Source: Lucinisca nassula
Taxonomy: Eukaryota; Mollusca; Bivalvia; Lucinida; Lucinidae
Direction of reading: 5' to 3'
Assembly: GCA_963580285.1 (NCBI GenBank)
Contig: OY757026.1
Span: 87,704,651 to 87,768,650, forward strand
DNA: 64,000 nucleotides
The notes under the pieces were generated by a model, which saw only the letters and a list, made by a program, of their open reading frames with translations, was not told the origin of the DNA and made no database searches. This document shows positions 1 through 11,884 of this stretch, piece by piece; the first letter of the stretch is position 1, and each line of letters starts with the position of its first letter. A program made the position numbers and the translations under genes.

Positions 1-72
1 TGAGACGATCTACCTCACACAAAACCCAGGTCCTTACCTCCAAGGTCAAGGATGTACTTATAGGTCATAGGT
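1..72. repeat. End of a degenerate minisatellite
   Basis: The segment carries the phrase 'cctccaaggtcaagg', which recurs at about 2250 and 2390. It is the left remainder of an array whose other part lies at 2137-2620, the two being separated by the element at 73-2136. Confidence 0.6.
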
Positions 73-2136
73 AAACAAGAGGGCCCAGACCGCCCTGAAT
101 CGCTCACCTGAGAATTAGTGTCCCCAGTACATTCTAGGCCCAAGGGCTATAATTTGAACAAACTTGGTAATGGTCCACTAGATGAAGCTTCGTACCAAAT
201 ATCAAAGACCTGGGCCTTCTGGTTTTAGACAAGAATATTTTTAAAGGTTTTCCCTATGTAAGCCTATGAAAAACCAAAGGGTCCCTGGGCAAGGGCATTT
301 TGGGCCCCAGGGCTATAATTTGAACAATCTTGAAAGAGGTCCACTAGATGAAGCTTCACACCAAATACCAAAGATCTGGGCCTTGCGGATTCAGAGAAGA
401 AGAATTTTAAAGATTTTCCATGTATAAGCCTATGTAAAACCACAGGCCCTAGGGATGGGTTCATTTTTGGCCCAATGGCTATAATTTGAGCAATCTTGAT
501 AGAGGTCCACTAGTTGAAGCTTCATATCAAATAGCATAGAACAGGGCCTTGTGGTATCACAGAAGAAGAATTTTAAATATTTGCCCTAATTAAGCCTATG
601 AAAAACCAAAGGGTCCATGGGTGGGGTCATTTTTGGCCTAGGGCTACAATTTGAACAATCTTGATAGAGGTCCAATTGATGAAGCTTCACACCAAATATC
701 TAAGACCTTGACCTTGCAGTTTCTGAGAAGAAGTTTTTTTTAAAGATTTCCCCTATATAAGCCTATGTAAAACCAAAGGTATCCGGGGCGGGGGCATTTT
801 TGGCCCCAGGGCTATAATTTGAACAATCTTGGTAGGGGTCCATTAGATGACCTGGGCCTTGCGGTTTCAGAGAAGAAAAGTTTTAAAGATTTTCCCTGTA
901 TAAGCCTATGTAAAACCAAAGGCCCCCCGGGGTGGGGGATTTTTGGCCCCATGGCTATAATTTGAACAATCTTAGTAGAGGTCCACCAGGTAAAGTTTCA
1001 CACAAAATATTAAAGACGTGGGCCTTGTGGTTTCAGAGAAGAAGATTTTTTTAAAGATTTTCCCTATATAAGCCTATGTAAAACCATAGCCCCCCCCCTC
1101 CGGGCGGGGTAATTTTGGCCCCCAGGGCTATAATTTGAACAATATTGGTAGAGGTCCACTAGATGAAGCTTCACACCAGATATCAAAGAACTGGGCTTGG
1201 AGTTTCAGAGAAGAAGATTTTTAAAGATTTTCCCTGTATAAGCCTATGTAAAACCAAAGCCCCCACCCCCGAGGCGGGGGCATGTTTGGCCCCAAGGCTA
1301 TAATTTGAACATTCTTAGTAGAGGTCCACCAGGTAAAGCTTCACACCAAATATTAAAGACCTGGGCCTTGTGGTTTCAGAGAAGAAGATTTTTTAATGAT
1401 TTTCCCTATATAAGCCTATGTAAAACCATTGGCCCCCGGGGCGGGGGCGTTTTGGCCCCCAGGGCTATAATTTGAAAAATCTTGGTAGAGGTCCACTAGA
1501 TGAAGCTTCACACCAAATATCAAAGATCTTGGCCTTGCGGTTTCAGAGAAGAAGATTTTTAAAGATTTTCCCTGTAGAAGCCTATGTAAAACCAAAGGCC
1601 CCCGGGGCGGGGGCATTTTTGGCCCAAGGCTATAATTTGAACAATCTTAGTAGAGGTCCACCAGGTAACGCTTCACACCAAATATTAAAGACCTGGGCCT
1701 TGTGGGTTCAGAGAAGAAGATTTTTTAATATTTTCCCTATATAAGCCCATGTAAAACCAAAGGTCCCCGGGGCGGGGGCATTTTGGTCCCCAGGGCTATA
1801 ATTTGAACAATCTTGGTAGAGGTCCACTAGATGAAGCTTCATACCAAATACCAAAGACCTGGGCCTTGGGGTTTCAGAGAAGAAGATTTTTAAAGTTTTC
1901 GTTTAAAAAATCTATTTTTATCTCCTGTGACCTAGATGTGCAATGGACCGGAACCATTTGAACCACTTTGAAAGGGGACCACCTAAGGATCATTCTTGTG
2001 AAGTTTGGTCAAAATCCGATCAGTGGTTTAGGAGGAGATGTCGTTTGAAGAAAAAGTTTACGCACACACTCACTGACGATGGACGAAAAGTGATCACAAA
2101 AGCTCACCTTGTCACTACGTGACACGTGAACTAAAA
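73..2136 (+). mobile_element. Tandem-core element, family 1 (Helentron/HINE-like)
   Basis: The left end starts 'aaacaagagggccc' and soon reads 'tcgctcacctg'. Eleven copies of a ~166-bp unit follow; 'ctataatttgaacaatct' recurs near 147, 313, 479, 643, 812, 955, 1128, 1298, 1465, 1630 and 1795. A unique right arm (about 1900-2100) holds 'aggagatgtcgtttgaag'. The end is a hairpin, GTCACTACGTGAC within GCTCACC...GTGAAC, then CTAAAA. Short arms around a tandem core, with a subterminal inverted repeat and a 3' hairpin, are what is described for Helentron-derived (HINE, 'pearl') elements. The repeat may relate to the bivalve BIV160 satellite. The family name is inference; the structure is seen. No coding region. 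Confidence 0.7.
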
Positions 2137-2620
2137 AGTGTCCAAATCTTAAAAGTCAATAACTTACTTTTTTCTGGATGGATTTTGAAGTTACTTGTTG
2201 GAAGTGTTAACCATCATGAGATGATGTATCGTGCCCAAGACCCAGGTTGATACCTCCAAGGTCAAGGTCATACTTAGATGTAAAGAAAAATGTCTTTTTC
2301 TTGTGTCTGGTTATTCTGAAGGTATTTGGAAATTACTTGGTAAAAATGTTAAACCTAATGAGTCGATATGTCATGCGCAAGACACAGGTTGGTATGTCCA
2401 AGGTCAAGATCATACTTACAGGTCAAAGGTAAAGAAAAGTGTTTGTTTTTTTCTTGTGTCCACTCAATACCTGTTCCTGGATGGATTTTTTCAGGCGGGG
2501 GCATCTGTGTCCCATGGACGCATGTCTAGTTTACAAAAATGTTATAACACTCCATAAAGGTTGGTTTCAATACATGTATTTCTTTCAAAATGAAATAGCA
2601 CTTACAGATCACGTGAACAA
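2137..2620. repeat. Degenerate ~140-bp tandem array
   Basis: Two to three diverged units contain 'gcccaagacccaggttg' and 'tgcgcaagacacaggttgg' about 140 bp apart, followed by 'aaggtcaag'. The open frames here follow the repeat period and look non-coding. Confidence 0.55.
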
Positions 2621-2624
2621 GTCT

Positions 2625-2880
2625 GTGAAATGAGCACCACCACCACCCCCTTTTATCCCAAATTAAATAAGAGAAATATGGGGTTTACATGGGTTGCATT
2701 ATTTTCCTTATTTCTGCTCCCAGACATAGGTTGTGGGTACTTGTTCTAACGAGCACCCACAATCTGAGTTTAAACTAAAAATAGGAATAATATCACAAGT
2801 TTTCATCAGAAAAATGACCTTTTGGAGCTATGAAAAACATGCACTATGTCCCAATGAAGTAGTATCGTGACCAAAAGACA
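2625..2880. mobile_element. Palindromic MITE, family P (diverged copy)
   Basis: The arms are 'ccttatttctgctcc...ttgtgggtac' and 'cgagcacccacaatctgagt'. They match the foldback family that is better preserved at 11885, 26249, 30930, 31330 and 35560. Confidence 0.55.
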
Positions 2881-3895
2881 CTCTGTATGAGTGAAAAAGG
2901 ATGTTCAAGACTGACATGATTCCTTCATATTTTTATTATTCAACAAAGTAAACAGAAGCAAATATCTTTATAAATAAAAATACTTAAAAATACATAAATA
3001 CAGAGGACGGACTTCCATATCACATATCTAAAAGCTGCTGTCACAATATAACAACTTTGTATTTCAAAGTTTTTCAAAGTTTATAGCTTCAATCTTCAAA
3101 GTTTCATATTTTAACATCACTTTTTTTGTTTATTGCTGTCGGCGTTTCAATCATTTTGCAATGATTTCAGTACTTGTTTTGAAGATAGATATTACTAATC
3201 TGATAAAAAAACATACTAGTGATAATTCATGCAATTGACATTTAAAAATAAGCATTGGTATGCAAATGGAAAACCCCAGGAGCAGGATGTACCTATCAGT
3301 TATAAACCCTTCCCATAATTAGTAGGTCTTATAAATTGGACATTCACAGCTGTTTTAAGCCTGTGACAACAGTTTTGTATCAATCTGTTATTGCAATGGC
3401 TTGCATAAATCATGTCTCGAGTTTTTCATCCTGCATACTAGTACTTGTTTTATAAAATCAAAAACTCAAATTTTCCAAATGTATTCTTTTTTCTTAAATT
3501 AATTTGTTGGCGTAGAATCGGTTTCGTTGTGTATAGAAATTTCAGAACATATTTTCTTTCATTGTAGACTGGTAGTTTGTCTTCATCCAAAGTTCAAAAT
3601 ATCTGAAATAAATTAAACAAGAAAATAAAATGTCATGTAGCAAAATATACATGCATGTTTACTACACACAAAGTCTTGTAGTAAAAGGCCACTTTTGGGA
3701 CTTTCCACTGCTGTGGGTACGAGCCTGGCTCGGGTCACATTAGGCGCAAAGTTCTGCAATGGAAGGTCAGGTTTTTTTTTTTCAGGTACTCCGGTTTCCA
3801 CCCACCTCTGATTAATGATCGGCTCGATATGAGTGAAATAACTTTAAAAAGGCTGAAAAAACAAAAAAGCCACTTCTTACCTAAAAGTCGAGTTA
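2881..3895. other. No gene recognised; dispersed repeat at about 3660-3850
   Basis: AT-rich sequence without a convincing exon. The part near 3750-3840 ('gcaatggaaggtcagg', 'gatcggctcgatatgagtg') recurs in diverged form at 21530-21640, so it is a dispersed repeat. Confidence 0.5.
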
Positions 3896-4165
3896 GTATA
3901 TCGAGGCTTTAGCGCGAAACTATTCTATCTGCAGTTTTCAAAATTTTACAGGAGAAGGAAAAAACTGAAAATCTTCACTGCTTTGACTCCTATGATAATT
4001 CTGAAAGGGTTTTTGAGTTTAAAATGTGTATTGTAAACATTGTGGGTAGCTTTTATTGAAAATAATTGAAAAATAAAAAAAATCATCAAATGGACTAGTT
4101 ACGCACTGAAATTGAACATTTTCGGCCATAATTTTCAGTGCGAAACTAGTCTATCTTTTGAAAAA
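3896..4165. repeat. Left arm of a large inverted-repeat structure
   Basis: It begins TATCGAGGCTTTAGCGCG and contains 'cagtgcgaaactagtctat' near its inner end. The reverse complement of both motifs, in mirrored order, lies at about 11435-11645. The termini match closely and the middle of the arm is diverged. A TA dinucleotide at each end would suit a TA-target DNA transposon, but no transposase is visible. Confidence 0.55.
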
Positions 4166-4940
4166 AGCTTGTTTTGTAGCACTTTGAAGCCAAAATAGTT
4201 TTGCATTAAGAAGAAAGTGAATAAATTATCATGATGCAATAATTTGGTTCAGCAGAAACCTAAAAGATATGTTTTTCTTCTCACATCAAAGTAACAACTA
4301 TACTGTAGAGTGACTGAGAATTGTTAATTCAACCACTGACAAGGGCTTTGAATTCATTTTACTTCTCTTGCATGAAATATGAAGTTTGATGAGAGGATTT
4401 TATTAGGAAGCTTCTTCACCCTTAATTTATCTATACACACAACCTTGTAATTTCTACAACTCCAATACTTTTTGATATAAGTATCATGGTACAGTACACA
4501 ATTAGTAGAAGGCATGTCGTATGCTAGAACCACAACCCTGGTTGCCCTTGTATAGTAGTTATCTCCCTTTACAATATAATCACTTCAACACCATTTGAGA
4601 TATGACTTGGTACAGTGATAGTCATGTCATGTCATGGTCAAGAACCACAACTCTGGGTGCCATGGCTCCAACACTGCTTGAAATATATTGTAAGCACTTT
4701 GTATAGTTATAATTGAGGGCAGTCAATGAAATTAATGCATGTCATTGGAAAGAATCACAATTCTTGCTGTCATTTCATTGGAGTTATCTCCCTTGATAAT
4801 ATAACCTTGTGACTGCTATAGCTTCAACCCCTTTGAGATATAATTATGCCATGTGGCACAAATGAAAATGTGGATGAGGTGTGTAAAATGTGCAAGAACC
4901 AGAACTCTGGATACCATGGTATTTTAGTTATCGCTCATGG
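4166..4940. repeat. Degenerate repeated segment inside the inverted-repeat structure
   Basis: Loosely repeated phrases such as 'agaaccacaac', 'gttatctccctt' and 'tttgagatat' recur every 150-190 bp, which indicates an old, decayed tandem array. No coding potential is seen. Confidence 0.45.
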
Positions 4941-4955
4941 GGATATGATCCATTG

Positions 4956-5260
4956 TTTGTTTGTTGATTTGATGTTTAACATCCCCGTCAACACTATTTA
5001 GGTCATTTTGGAGACGTTGCTTCCAATTTTGTGGGACTTTTACCCGATACTGAGATGAAATGACATTTCAATCCCTGCCGCCCAATAAACCAATAGGGTT
5101 TATATGCATGGGTGGGCCGACTCACAGCAGTTTTCCAGGGCAGGCTTAGACCTTATAAGCAGATTACCAGTACTCATAATGCAGTCGGTATCAACTCTGT
5201 GTGGAAGCATTGTGCAGCCCATTTATTTCTCCAAGCCCTGATGGGCGGGGGTGGGGGCGG
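4956..5260 (-). mobile_element. SINE-like element, type N
   Basis: The minus-strand 3' tail is rich in CAAA (seen as 'tttgtttgttgattt'). The body is 'gtttaacatccccgtcaacac' through 'cccgatactgagatgaaatgac' to 'gatgggcggggg'. It is flanked by near-identical direct repeats, 'atatgatccattg' before and 'atataatccattg' after, as expected for a target-site duplication made by retroposition. Sisters lie at 19786 and 33277, and an interrupted one at 22395-22862. Confidence 0.7.
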
Positions 5261-5305
5261 ATATATATAATCCATTGAATTGTATTGATGGCACTTGATA
5301 CACTT

Positions 5306-5487
5306 CAGTCCCTTTAGTACTCCTCTCATTATAGCACGGTTTTGGTTATAACACGGTCAGGCCTTGCCTCCGAAATTGTCATTTTACTATTATTTCTATA
5401 TAAAATTATCCCTTTATAACATGGTTCACTTATAACACGGTCCAATTCTATGCATCCCAAACATAGCGTTATAAAGGGATGGCACTG
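5306..5487. mobile_element. Short MITE, pogo/Tigger-like ends
   Basis: The ends read CAGTCCCTTTAG and, inverted, CAGTGCCATCCCTTTATAAC. The interior repeats 'tataacacggt' and 'ataacatggtt' in both directions, and a TA follows the right end. The assignment rests on resemblance of the ends to TA-target pogo-type MITEs. Confidence 0.45.
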
Positions 5488-5789
5488 TACAATGTGGCAT
5501 TATGATATTGTGATAACCATAGCTTTAACCTCTTTTATTAGTATTGCTGGTACTTGCTAGGCAAGAACTTATGAAGGCATGTCAAGTACAAGAACCAAAT
5601 ATCTGGATGCACAGCTAGCTTATACTGATAAGCTTGCCCAGGCAAAGTGTGGATAGGAAAACTGAGCAGCTCAAAAATGACCTAAATAGTGTTGAATAGG
5701 CCATTTAACCCAAAAACAAACACATTTTGAAAGTACATAACAAAGTTCTTGTCATTGTGCCTATCACTGACCATGTGTACATACAGAAC

Positions 5790-6638
5790 ACAGCTACTGG
5801 TTATTTATAGCAGTGCTAGTCATATCCTTGTGATGTCAAGGTACTGTGTGAAACTAAAAGCTGGACTGAGCAAGTGAATTTTGGGATTGGTTTATCAATC
5901 AACCCCTAGTTACTAACTAAAGAAGCGTCTCACTGCTATTGTTCATGTGACTGTCACTACTGGTTATTTAAAACAGTGCTAGTCTTATCCTTGTGATGTC
6001 AGGGTTCTATTTGAAACTAAAACATTGGCAGGACTAGTGAACTTTGGGGGTTAGTTTATCAATCAACCCCTAGTTACTAAATAAAGAAGCTTCTCACTGC
6101 TATTGTTCATGTGACTGTCACTATTGATTATGTTTTAGCAGTGCTAGTCATATACTTGTGATGTCAGGGTATTGTGTGAAACAAAAAGCTGGGATGAGCT
6201 AGTGAACTTTGGGATTGGTTTATCAATCAACCCCTAGTTACTAACTAAAGAAGCGTCTCACTGCTATTGTTCATGTGACTGTCACTACTGGTTATTTAAA
6301 GCAGTGCTAGTCTTATCCTTGTGATGTCAGGGTTCTATTTGAAACTAAAACATTGGCAGGACTAGTGAACTTTGGGGGTTAGTTTATCAATCAACCCCTA
6401 GATACTAACTCTAGAAGCTTCGCACTGCTATTGCCCATGTGACTGTCACTACTGGTTATTTAATTATAGCATTGATAGTCTTATCCTTGTGATGTCAGGG
6501 TACTGTGAGAAACTAAAAGCTGGACTGAGCTAGTGAACTTTGGGATTGGTTCATCAAGGAACCACTAGTTGCTAACTAATGAAGCTTCCCTCTGCTATTG
6601 TTAAGTGACTGTCACTACTGGTTATTTATAGCAGTGCT
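5790..6638. repeat. ~164-bp tandem array, left part
   Basis: 'gcagtgctagt' or close variants recur near 5811, 5973, 6138, 6301, 6470 and 6631. Units also share 'caatcaacccctagttact' and 'gttcatgtgactgtcacta'. The array stops at 6638 and resumes at 10527, so it was split by the insertion between. Confidence 0.85.
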
Positions 6639-7589
6639 AGTATCACGGGTGGTAATCAGGGGAACTAGCTCGAAAATGAGTCAACGGAAATTTGTTCCCT
6701 CGACACATCCGGGAACTCTCGAGCTAGCTCCATCACCAAGAAACTCGTAAACAAAGGTAGGTCTCGACGAGTTTTATCACCGTTTTTTTCTTTGTAAGCT
6801 ATTTATAAAAAAATCCGGCAATGCAGTTCCACATAGAAATGATTTAACTTTGTACCCCGCTAGAATTTGCCATGGAAATTTGCAGCGCTGGAGTATGAAT
6901 GAAACCAAACTTTTTATCACGGACCTGAAAAATTGTCAATTTATGTCATTACGGAGGTTTTGGCCGACGATTTTTCATTTTCCGTCAAAAGTACACCCTT
7001 CACGCCCACAGAAACAACATCCCTGGTGAAATGAAATATGGAAAGTTTGAAATAAGCGAAAAAAATTTGGCCGTGATTACGTAACTTGCGACTTATGACG
7101 AAATTACTGTCCGAGCTAGTCTTCTCGACAAGGAGCTAGTTCACTCGACATGGAGATAGTCCCCTCAAAGAAAAAAAAGAAAAAGAAACATTCATCAGAT
7201 GACTGGGGCCTGATTCGATGTCTTTCTATGGTCCTACCCAGTTTATCCAACTGGTTTCTTTACCTCTGGCTAGTTGGCCTGGTGATTAAGATTTGACTTT
7301 TGAGGAGGAGTTTGAAGTGTATCATTATTTCTTTGAAACATTTATAGTACCAGATGAACATGTGTTCTGAGATACACTGCTTAGTAATGACTTGCATGGG
7401 TCTCCTGTGTTGGTATTTTTGACACCCATATTTGCTTATACAATTCTATGATCGGATTCTGTGCGGGTTGAAGAAATCTTGATTATGTTGTATGAAGACA
7501 TGCCTCCTCTACGCCCACAGACTATGTGCACACCCATATGCAATGGCACAACAAAGTCTATTTTACCAAGTGTTGAGTGAGTGAGTGTT

Positions 7590-7897
7590 TATTTGTTTGT
7601 ACCGGAGCCATACGGCCCAGTCAACACTATTTTAGGCCGTTTTTGAGCCGGTCAGTTTCCCTATCCACACTCACTCTGGGCAGCCTTATACGTAAGCGGT
7701 TAACCAGTACAATGCACTTTCTTTCGCAAGAAACTGACAACTGCCCTTCTTGAATCAGCGGAAGGGGAAAGCATGACCGTAGGAAAGATTCCATGATCAA
7801 TCGTCACAAGAGAATGTTGCCAACCCCGGCAGGTATCGAATCCGCGTCCTCCTCATCACCAGTCAGACGCACATCAGACTGAGCTACCGAGGCCGGT
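7590..7897 (-). mobile_element. tRNA-headed SINE, type 1
   Basis: Read on the minus strand it opens with a tRNA-like head: A box 'GGTAGCTCAGTCTGATG' and B box 'GGATTCGATACC'. Perfect 11-bp direct repeats GAGTGAGTGTT flank it (7579-7589, 7898-7908). It was inserted into the SINE that follows. Relatives are at 26530 and 36820. Confidence 0.8.
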
Positions 7898-7908
7898 GAG
7901 TGAGTGTT

Positions 7909-8058
7909 CTCGAGTTTTACGTCCTACCAACAGCTACGGTCATACGGAGATGAAACATCTGTATAAAGACTCATCCGAATGTCTGGAGAAATCCGGGGTC
8001 GAACCCACGACCACTGATTTATGAGGCGAGTAGCTTATACACTACACAACGGAGGCTT
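7909..8058 (-). mobile_element. tRNA-headed SINE, type 2 (interrupted)
   Basis: The minus strand has a tRNA-like head 'GCCTCCGTTGTGTAGTGTAT' with a B box 'GGGTTCGACCCC'. Its 3' side is interrupted by the type 1 SINE, whose target duplication lies in this sequence. Confidence 0.65.
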
Positions 8059-8488
8059 CTAACAAAGTGTTGAAATAGCCTTTACATATGCTGTTTAAAG
8101 GCTATTTTAGCAAGTAAACCTATAACATATTCAGGATTTCTGTATTCAATCTTTGTTTTGAGGAGGACAAGCCTTGTAATGGAATAATATATAAAAATGT
8201 ATGCAGCTGCATGCCTTTTGCCTATTTTACATGTTTAAGGAAAGTATTTTCAAATTTACTTTTGAATTTCTATAAAGTTTACAATAGACTGGGGTAGACC
8301 ATGGCAGGGTGGGGGTACAATAGAGTGGGGTAGACCGAGCCAGGGGTGGGGTCAAGGTTTTATTTTCCATACTCATAGGTGGGGGTCATAGGTTGACACT
8401 TCACATGATAGGGGGAGGGGTCAGATAATGTTTTTAAACGCGAAAAAAAATCACCCAGCCCCTCAGGCTGGTAAATAATGACTGTTCC
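8059..8488. other. No gene seen
   Basis: AT-rich sequence with a short duplicated phrase near 8286-8345 ('agtggggtagacc'). No exon signals. Confidence 0.4.
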
Positions 8489-8702
8489 TTAACCCTTCTC
8501 TTGCTGAATATTCAGTTTAGCCACACCCATTTCTGACATTGAAACAGTCAGATTACTTGATGTAATTTATTCCTAAAAATTCATAAATTGAATGTCAAAC
8601 AGTGTAGATCCTGATCAGATGGCTTCTTCAGAAGCCATCTGATCTGGATCAACACTGTTTGCAAAGGAAATTGTTGTCGTGAACAGCAGGATAAGTGCTA
8701 AT
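8489..8702. mobile_element. TTAA-type MITE, family T
   Basis: It begins TTAACCCTTCTCTTGCTGAA. The central inverted repeat is 'agatggcttcttcagaagccatct', and the right end is 'acagcaggataagtgctaa'. It is a diverged copy of the family best preserved at 27241-27433. Confidence 0.65.
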
Positions 8703-8949
8703 ACATTGTTATATTGAATATTCGATTTTCTTTCAGATGGTCGCTTTCCAAGGAAAAAGTTCAAAATGACTATTCCTGTGTAGAAAAAAACACCGGAAGT
8801 GCAGCCAAAAAAATATATTACTGTGCTAGAAAAGAAAAGTATATTATAATCGGGCGCCTCTTTACTTGTATTCCCTAGATTATTATAGTTATTCGTGAAT
8901 CATTCGACTAAGTATCATCCCTTAATTTTGAGTATTTTTATCCGATAGA

Positions 8950-9012
8950 TAATCATTACGAAAACATGCCTATATAATTCTGACCCCCTTGAACCCCACT
9001 TTTATATAGTAA
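8950..9012. mobile_element. Fragment of palindromic MITE family P
   Basis: The end motif 'acgaaaacatgcctatata' and 'accccacttttatatagta' are present without the palindromic centre. Confidence 0.6.
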
Positions 9013-9369
9013 AACTTATAAGCATTTATGGGTAGGGGAAACAATAGTTTGTTCGCGGCATCTGGGTCACATGACCAAGATGGTTACCACGCCCATATAT
9101 GGTAAAACCATTAAAAATCTTCTCTATAACCAGTGGGCTGATTTCAAGAATCTTGGGTATGTAGTACCTAGGACTGCAGCACAACATAATTTGTTTAAAC
9201 GATGACTTTAGGTTTATCACAAATAATCAGATCACCTGCGGGAACAATATGTGATTATTGAGTAAAACAAAAATCATCAAAAAGATTACCGGTAGGAATC
9301 AAATACTTCATTTATTCAATCACTCTTTCACACGACACTGGCATTTGTGTGCATATATATTTTCTTTCT

Positions 9370-9740
9370 TTTTCCATCCATCCTTCCATCCATCTACCCA
9401 CCGACCCATCCATCCATCCGTCCGTCTGTCCATCCGCACCAACAAATGTATAGTTAGGTGGCTATGTAAATGGACAGAATCAATGTAAGTCTATGGGATT
9501 TATTCGGTTAGACACCGAAAATACTTCTTTTCTGTGGCTAAAAGTAGCCACTTAAGTATCAATCCTACCAAAAATAGCCACATAAGTATACATCCGTGAG
9601 AATGTCCGTCTATATGTTCGTTCGTCCATCCGTCCTCCAATGGACCAATCCATCCAAATACCCACTCATCCCTTTCTGTAGTGTACCCATCCATCCATCC
9701 ATCAATCAATCATTCCATCCATCCATCGATCCAACATCCA
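9370..9740. repeat. CCAT/CCGT microsatellite tracts
   Basis: Imperfect CCAT runs occur at about 9375-9437 and 9625-9735. The open frames here arise from the tetranucleotide period. Confidence 0.8.
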
Positions 9741-10526
9741 TTGATCCGCTCCAAATGGGAGGGGGCGAAGCAACCTGGTGGGCGAAATGACTAAGGGGGC
9801 GAAAAGACCAGGCTCTGTTGGCAAAACAACTAGGAGTGCAAAATGGGGGCGAAACGAACAGGAAGAAACGACTGGGGGACGCCTTTGGGGCATAGCATCT
9901 TGTTACCCAACTAGCCAGAGGTAAAGAAACCAGTTGGATAACCTGGGTGGGACCATAGAAAGACATCGAATCTGATGAATGTTTCTTTTTTTTTCTTTGA
10001 GGGGACTATCTCCATGTCGAGTGAACTAGCTCCTTGTCGAGAAGACTAGCTCGGACAGTAATTTCGTCATAAGTCGCAAGTTACGTAATCACGGCCAAAT
10101 TTTTTTCGCTTATTTCAAACTTTCCATGTTTCATTTCACCAGGGATGTTGTTTCTGTGGGCGTGAAGGGTGTACTTTTGACGGAAAATGAAAAATCGTCG
10201 GCCAAAACCTCCGTAATGACATAAATTGACAATTTTTCAGGTCCGTGATAAAAAGTTTGGTTTCATTCATACTCCAGCGCTGCAAATTTCCATGGCAAAT
10301 TCTAGCGGGGTACAAAGTTAAATCATTTCTATGTGGAACTGCATTGCCGGATTTTTTTATAAATAGCTTACAAAGAAAAAAACGGTGATAAAACTCTTCG
10401 AGACCTACCTTTGTTTACGAGTTTCTTGGTGATGGAGCTAGCTCGAGAGTTCCCGGATGTGTCGAGGGAACAAATTTCCGTTGACTCATTTTCGAGCTAG
10501 TTCCCCTGATTACCACCCGTGAGTAT

Positions 10527-11330
10527 CATCCTTGTGATGTCAGGGTACTGTGTGAAACTAAAAATATTGACAGGGCTAGTGAACTTTGGGATTGGTTTAT
10601 CAATCAACCCCTAGTTACAACTAAAGAAGCTTCTCAATGCTATTGTTCATGTGACTGTCACTAAAGGTTATTTATTTATCAATCAACCCCTAGTTACTAA
10701 CTAAAGAAGCTTCTCACTGCTATTGTTCATGTGACTGTCACTACTGGTTATTTATAGCAGTGCCAGTCTTATCCCTGTGATGTCAGGGTTCTGTGTGGAA
10801 CTTAAATCTGGACTGTCCTAGTGAACTTGGGGATTGGCTTATCAATCAACCCTAGTTACTAACTAAAGAAGCTTCCTGTCTGCTTTGTCCATGTGATTTT
10901 TGCTGACAAAATCCAGGGACTAGTTATTTTAAGCAGTGCTAGTCCTTTCCTTCTGATGTCAAAGCATTGAGTAAAAACTAAAACCTGAACAGGACCAGTG
11001 AACTTGGGGTTTGGCTTATCAATCAAATCCCTGGTTACTGACTAAAGGCACTTCCCATTTGCTAATGTGACTTTCAATAACAAAATCCAGGTGCCGATTG
11101 TTTTAAGCAGTGCTAGTTCTCTCCTTCTGATTTCAGAGTATTTAATCACTAAATCTGGTTTCTGCAAGTGAACTGGGACATTAGCATATCAATCAACCCT
11201 TAGTTACTAACTTAGGAAGCTTCCGGTTTGCTATTGTCCATGTGACTGTCGCTGACAAAATCCAGGTACCAGTTATTTATAGCAGTGCTGGTTTTCTCCT
11301 TGTGACAGCAAAAAGTAAAACCTGGACTGG
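10527..11330. repeat. ~164-bp tandem array, right part
   Basis: This continues the array of 5790-6638, with 'tatcaatcaacccctagtta', 'aagaagcttctcactgct' and 'agcagtgctagt'. Units become more diverged to the right. Confidence 0.8.
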
Positions 11331-11434
11331 GCTTATTTACTAGGACATGTAATTGGAAGCCACATAACATGTCATAGCACAGTGTCTGATCAGGTCTATG
11401 CTGGTTGCTGAAAATACTGGAATGTAAGGGTTAT

Positions 11435-11645
11435 ACAAGCAGATGTACTAGTTTCGCACTGACTGAAAACATTAAATGCAGATAAACTAGTTGGACAAAT
11501 ATGTGGTTTTCTCAGCAATTTGAAAGGGCATCATAGGGAAATTTTCACACAAGCTGTAAAATGTAAATTACCTTCAAACTATCAAAAAAAGTGATTTTCA
11601 CCAAAAATGTCATTTAGAATAGTTTCGCGCTAAAGCCTCGATATG
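11435..11645. repeat. Right arm of the large inverted-repeat structure
   Basis: It ends 'ttcgcgctaaagcctcgata', the inverse of the left end at 3896, and holds 'actagtttcgcactgactg', the inverse of the inner left-arm motif. Confidence 0.55.
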
Positions 11646-11884
11646 ATATTTACTTTAACGGGCCTACCATTGGGATCAATTTTCAGTTAGACGTACAGAA
11701 TGTTAATGACAAAGGAAACACCTCAGTGCAAAATACCCCTAACACAGAAATCTTTCGCATTGTCAGTGCAGGCTACTCTTTCGAGGTGGCAAAATACTGA
11801 ACTATGACTGAAAAAAAATAATCAAACCTGACAGAGTAGGGATGTTCACTTATGACCTAACCCTACACCTTTTAAGCACATTAT

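Larger units (their letters stand above)
6644..10521. mobile_element. Long-TIR (foldback) DNA element, 3.88 kb
   Basis: The termini are CACGGGTGGTAATCAGGGG and its exact reverse complement. The inverted arms run about 6644-7277 and 9907-10521 (roughly 615-634 bp) and match almost throughout; the left arm has about 14 extra bases near 7203. A direct repeat AGTAT lies immediately outside both ends (6639-6643, 10522-10526), a 5-bp target duplication. The ~2.6-kb centre has no transposase-like frame and holds SINEs and MITE pieces, so the element is non-autonomous. I do not recognise the superfamily. Confidence 0.85.

Noticed and set aside
9258..9966. Several open frames over the CCAT tracts
   Set aside because: They follow the tetranucleotide repeat and lie inside a non-autonomous element.
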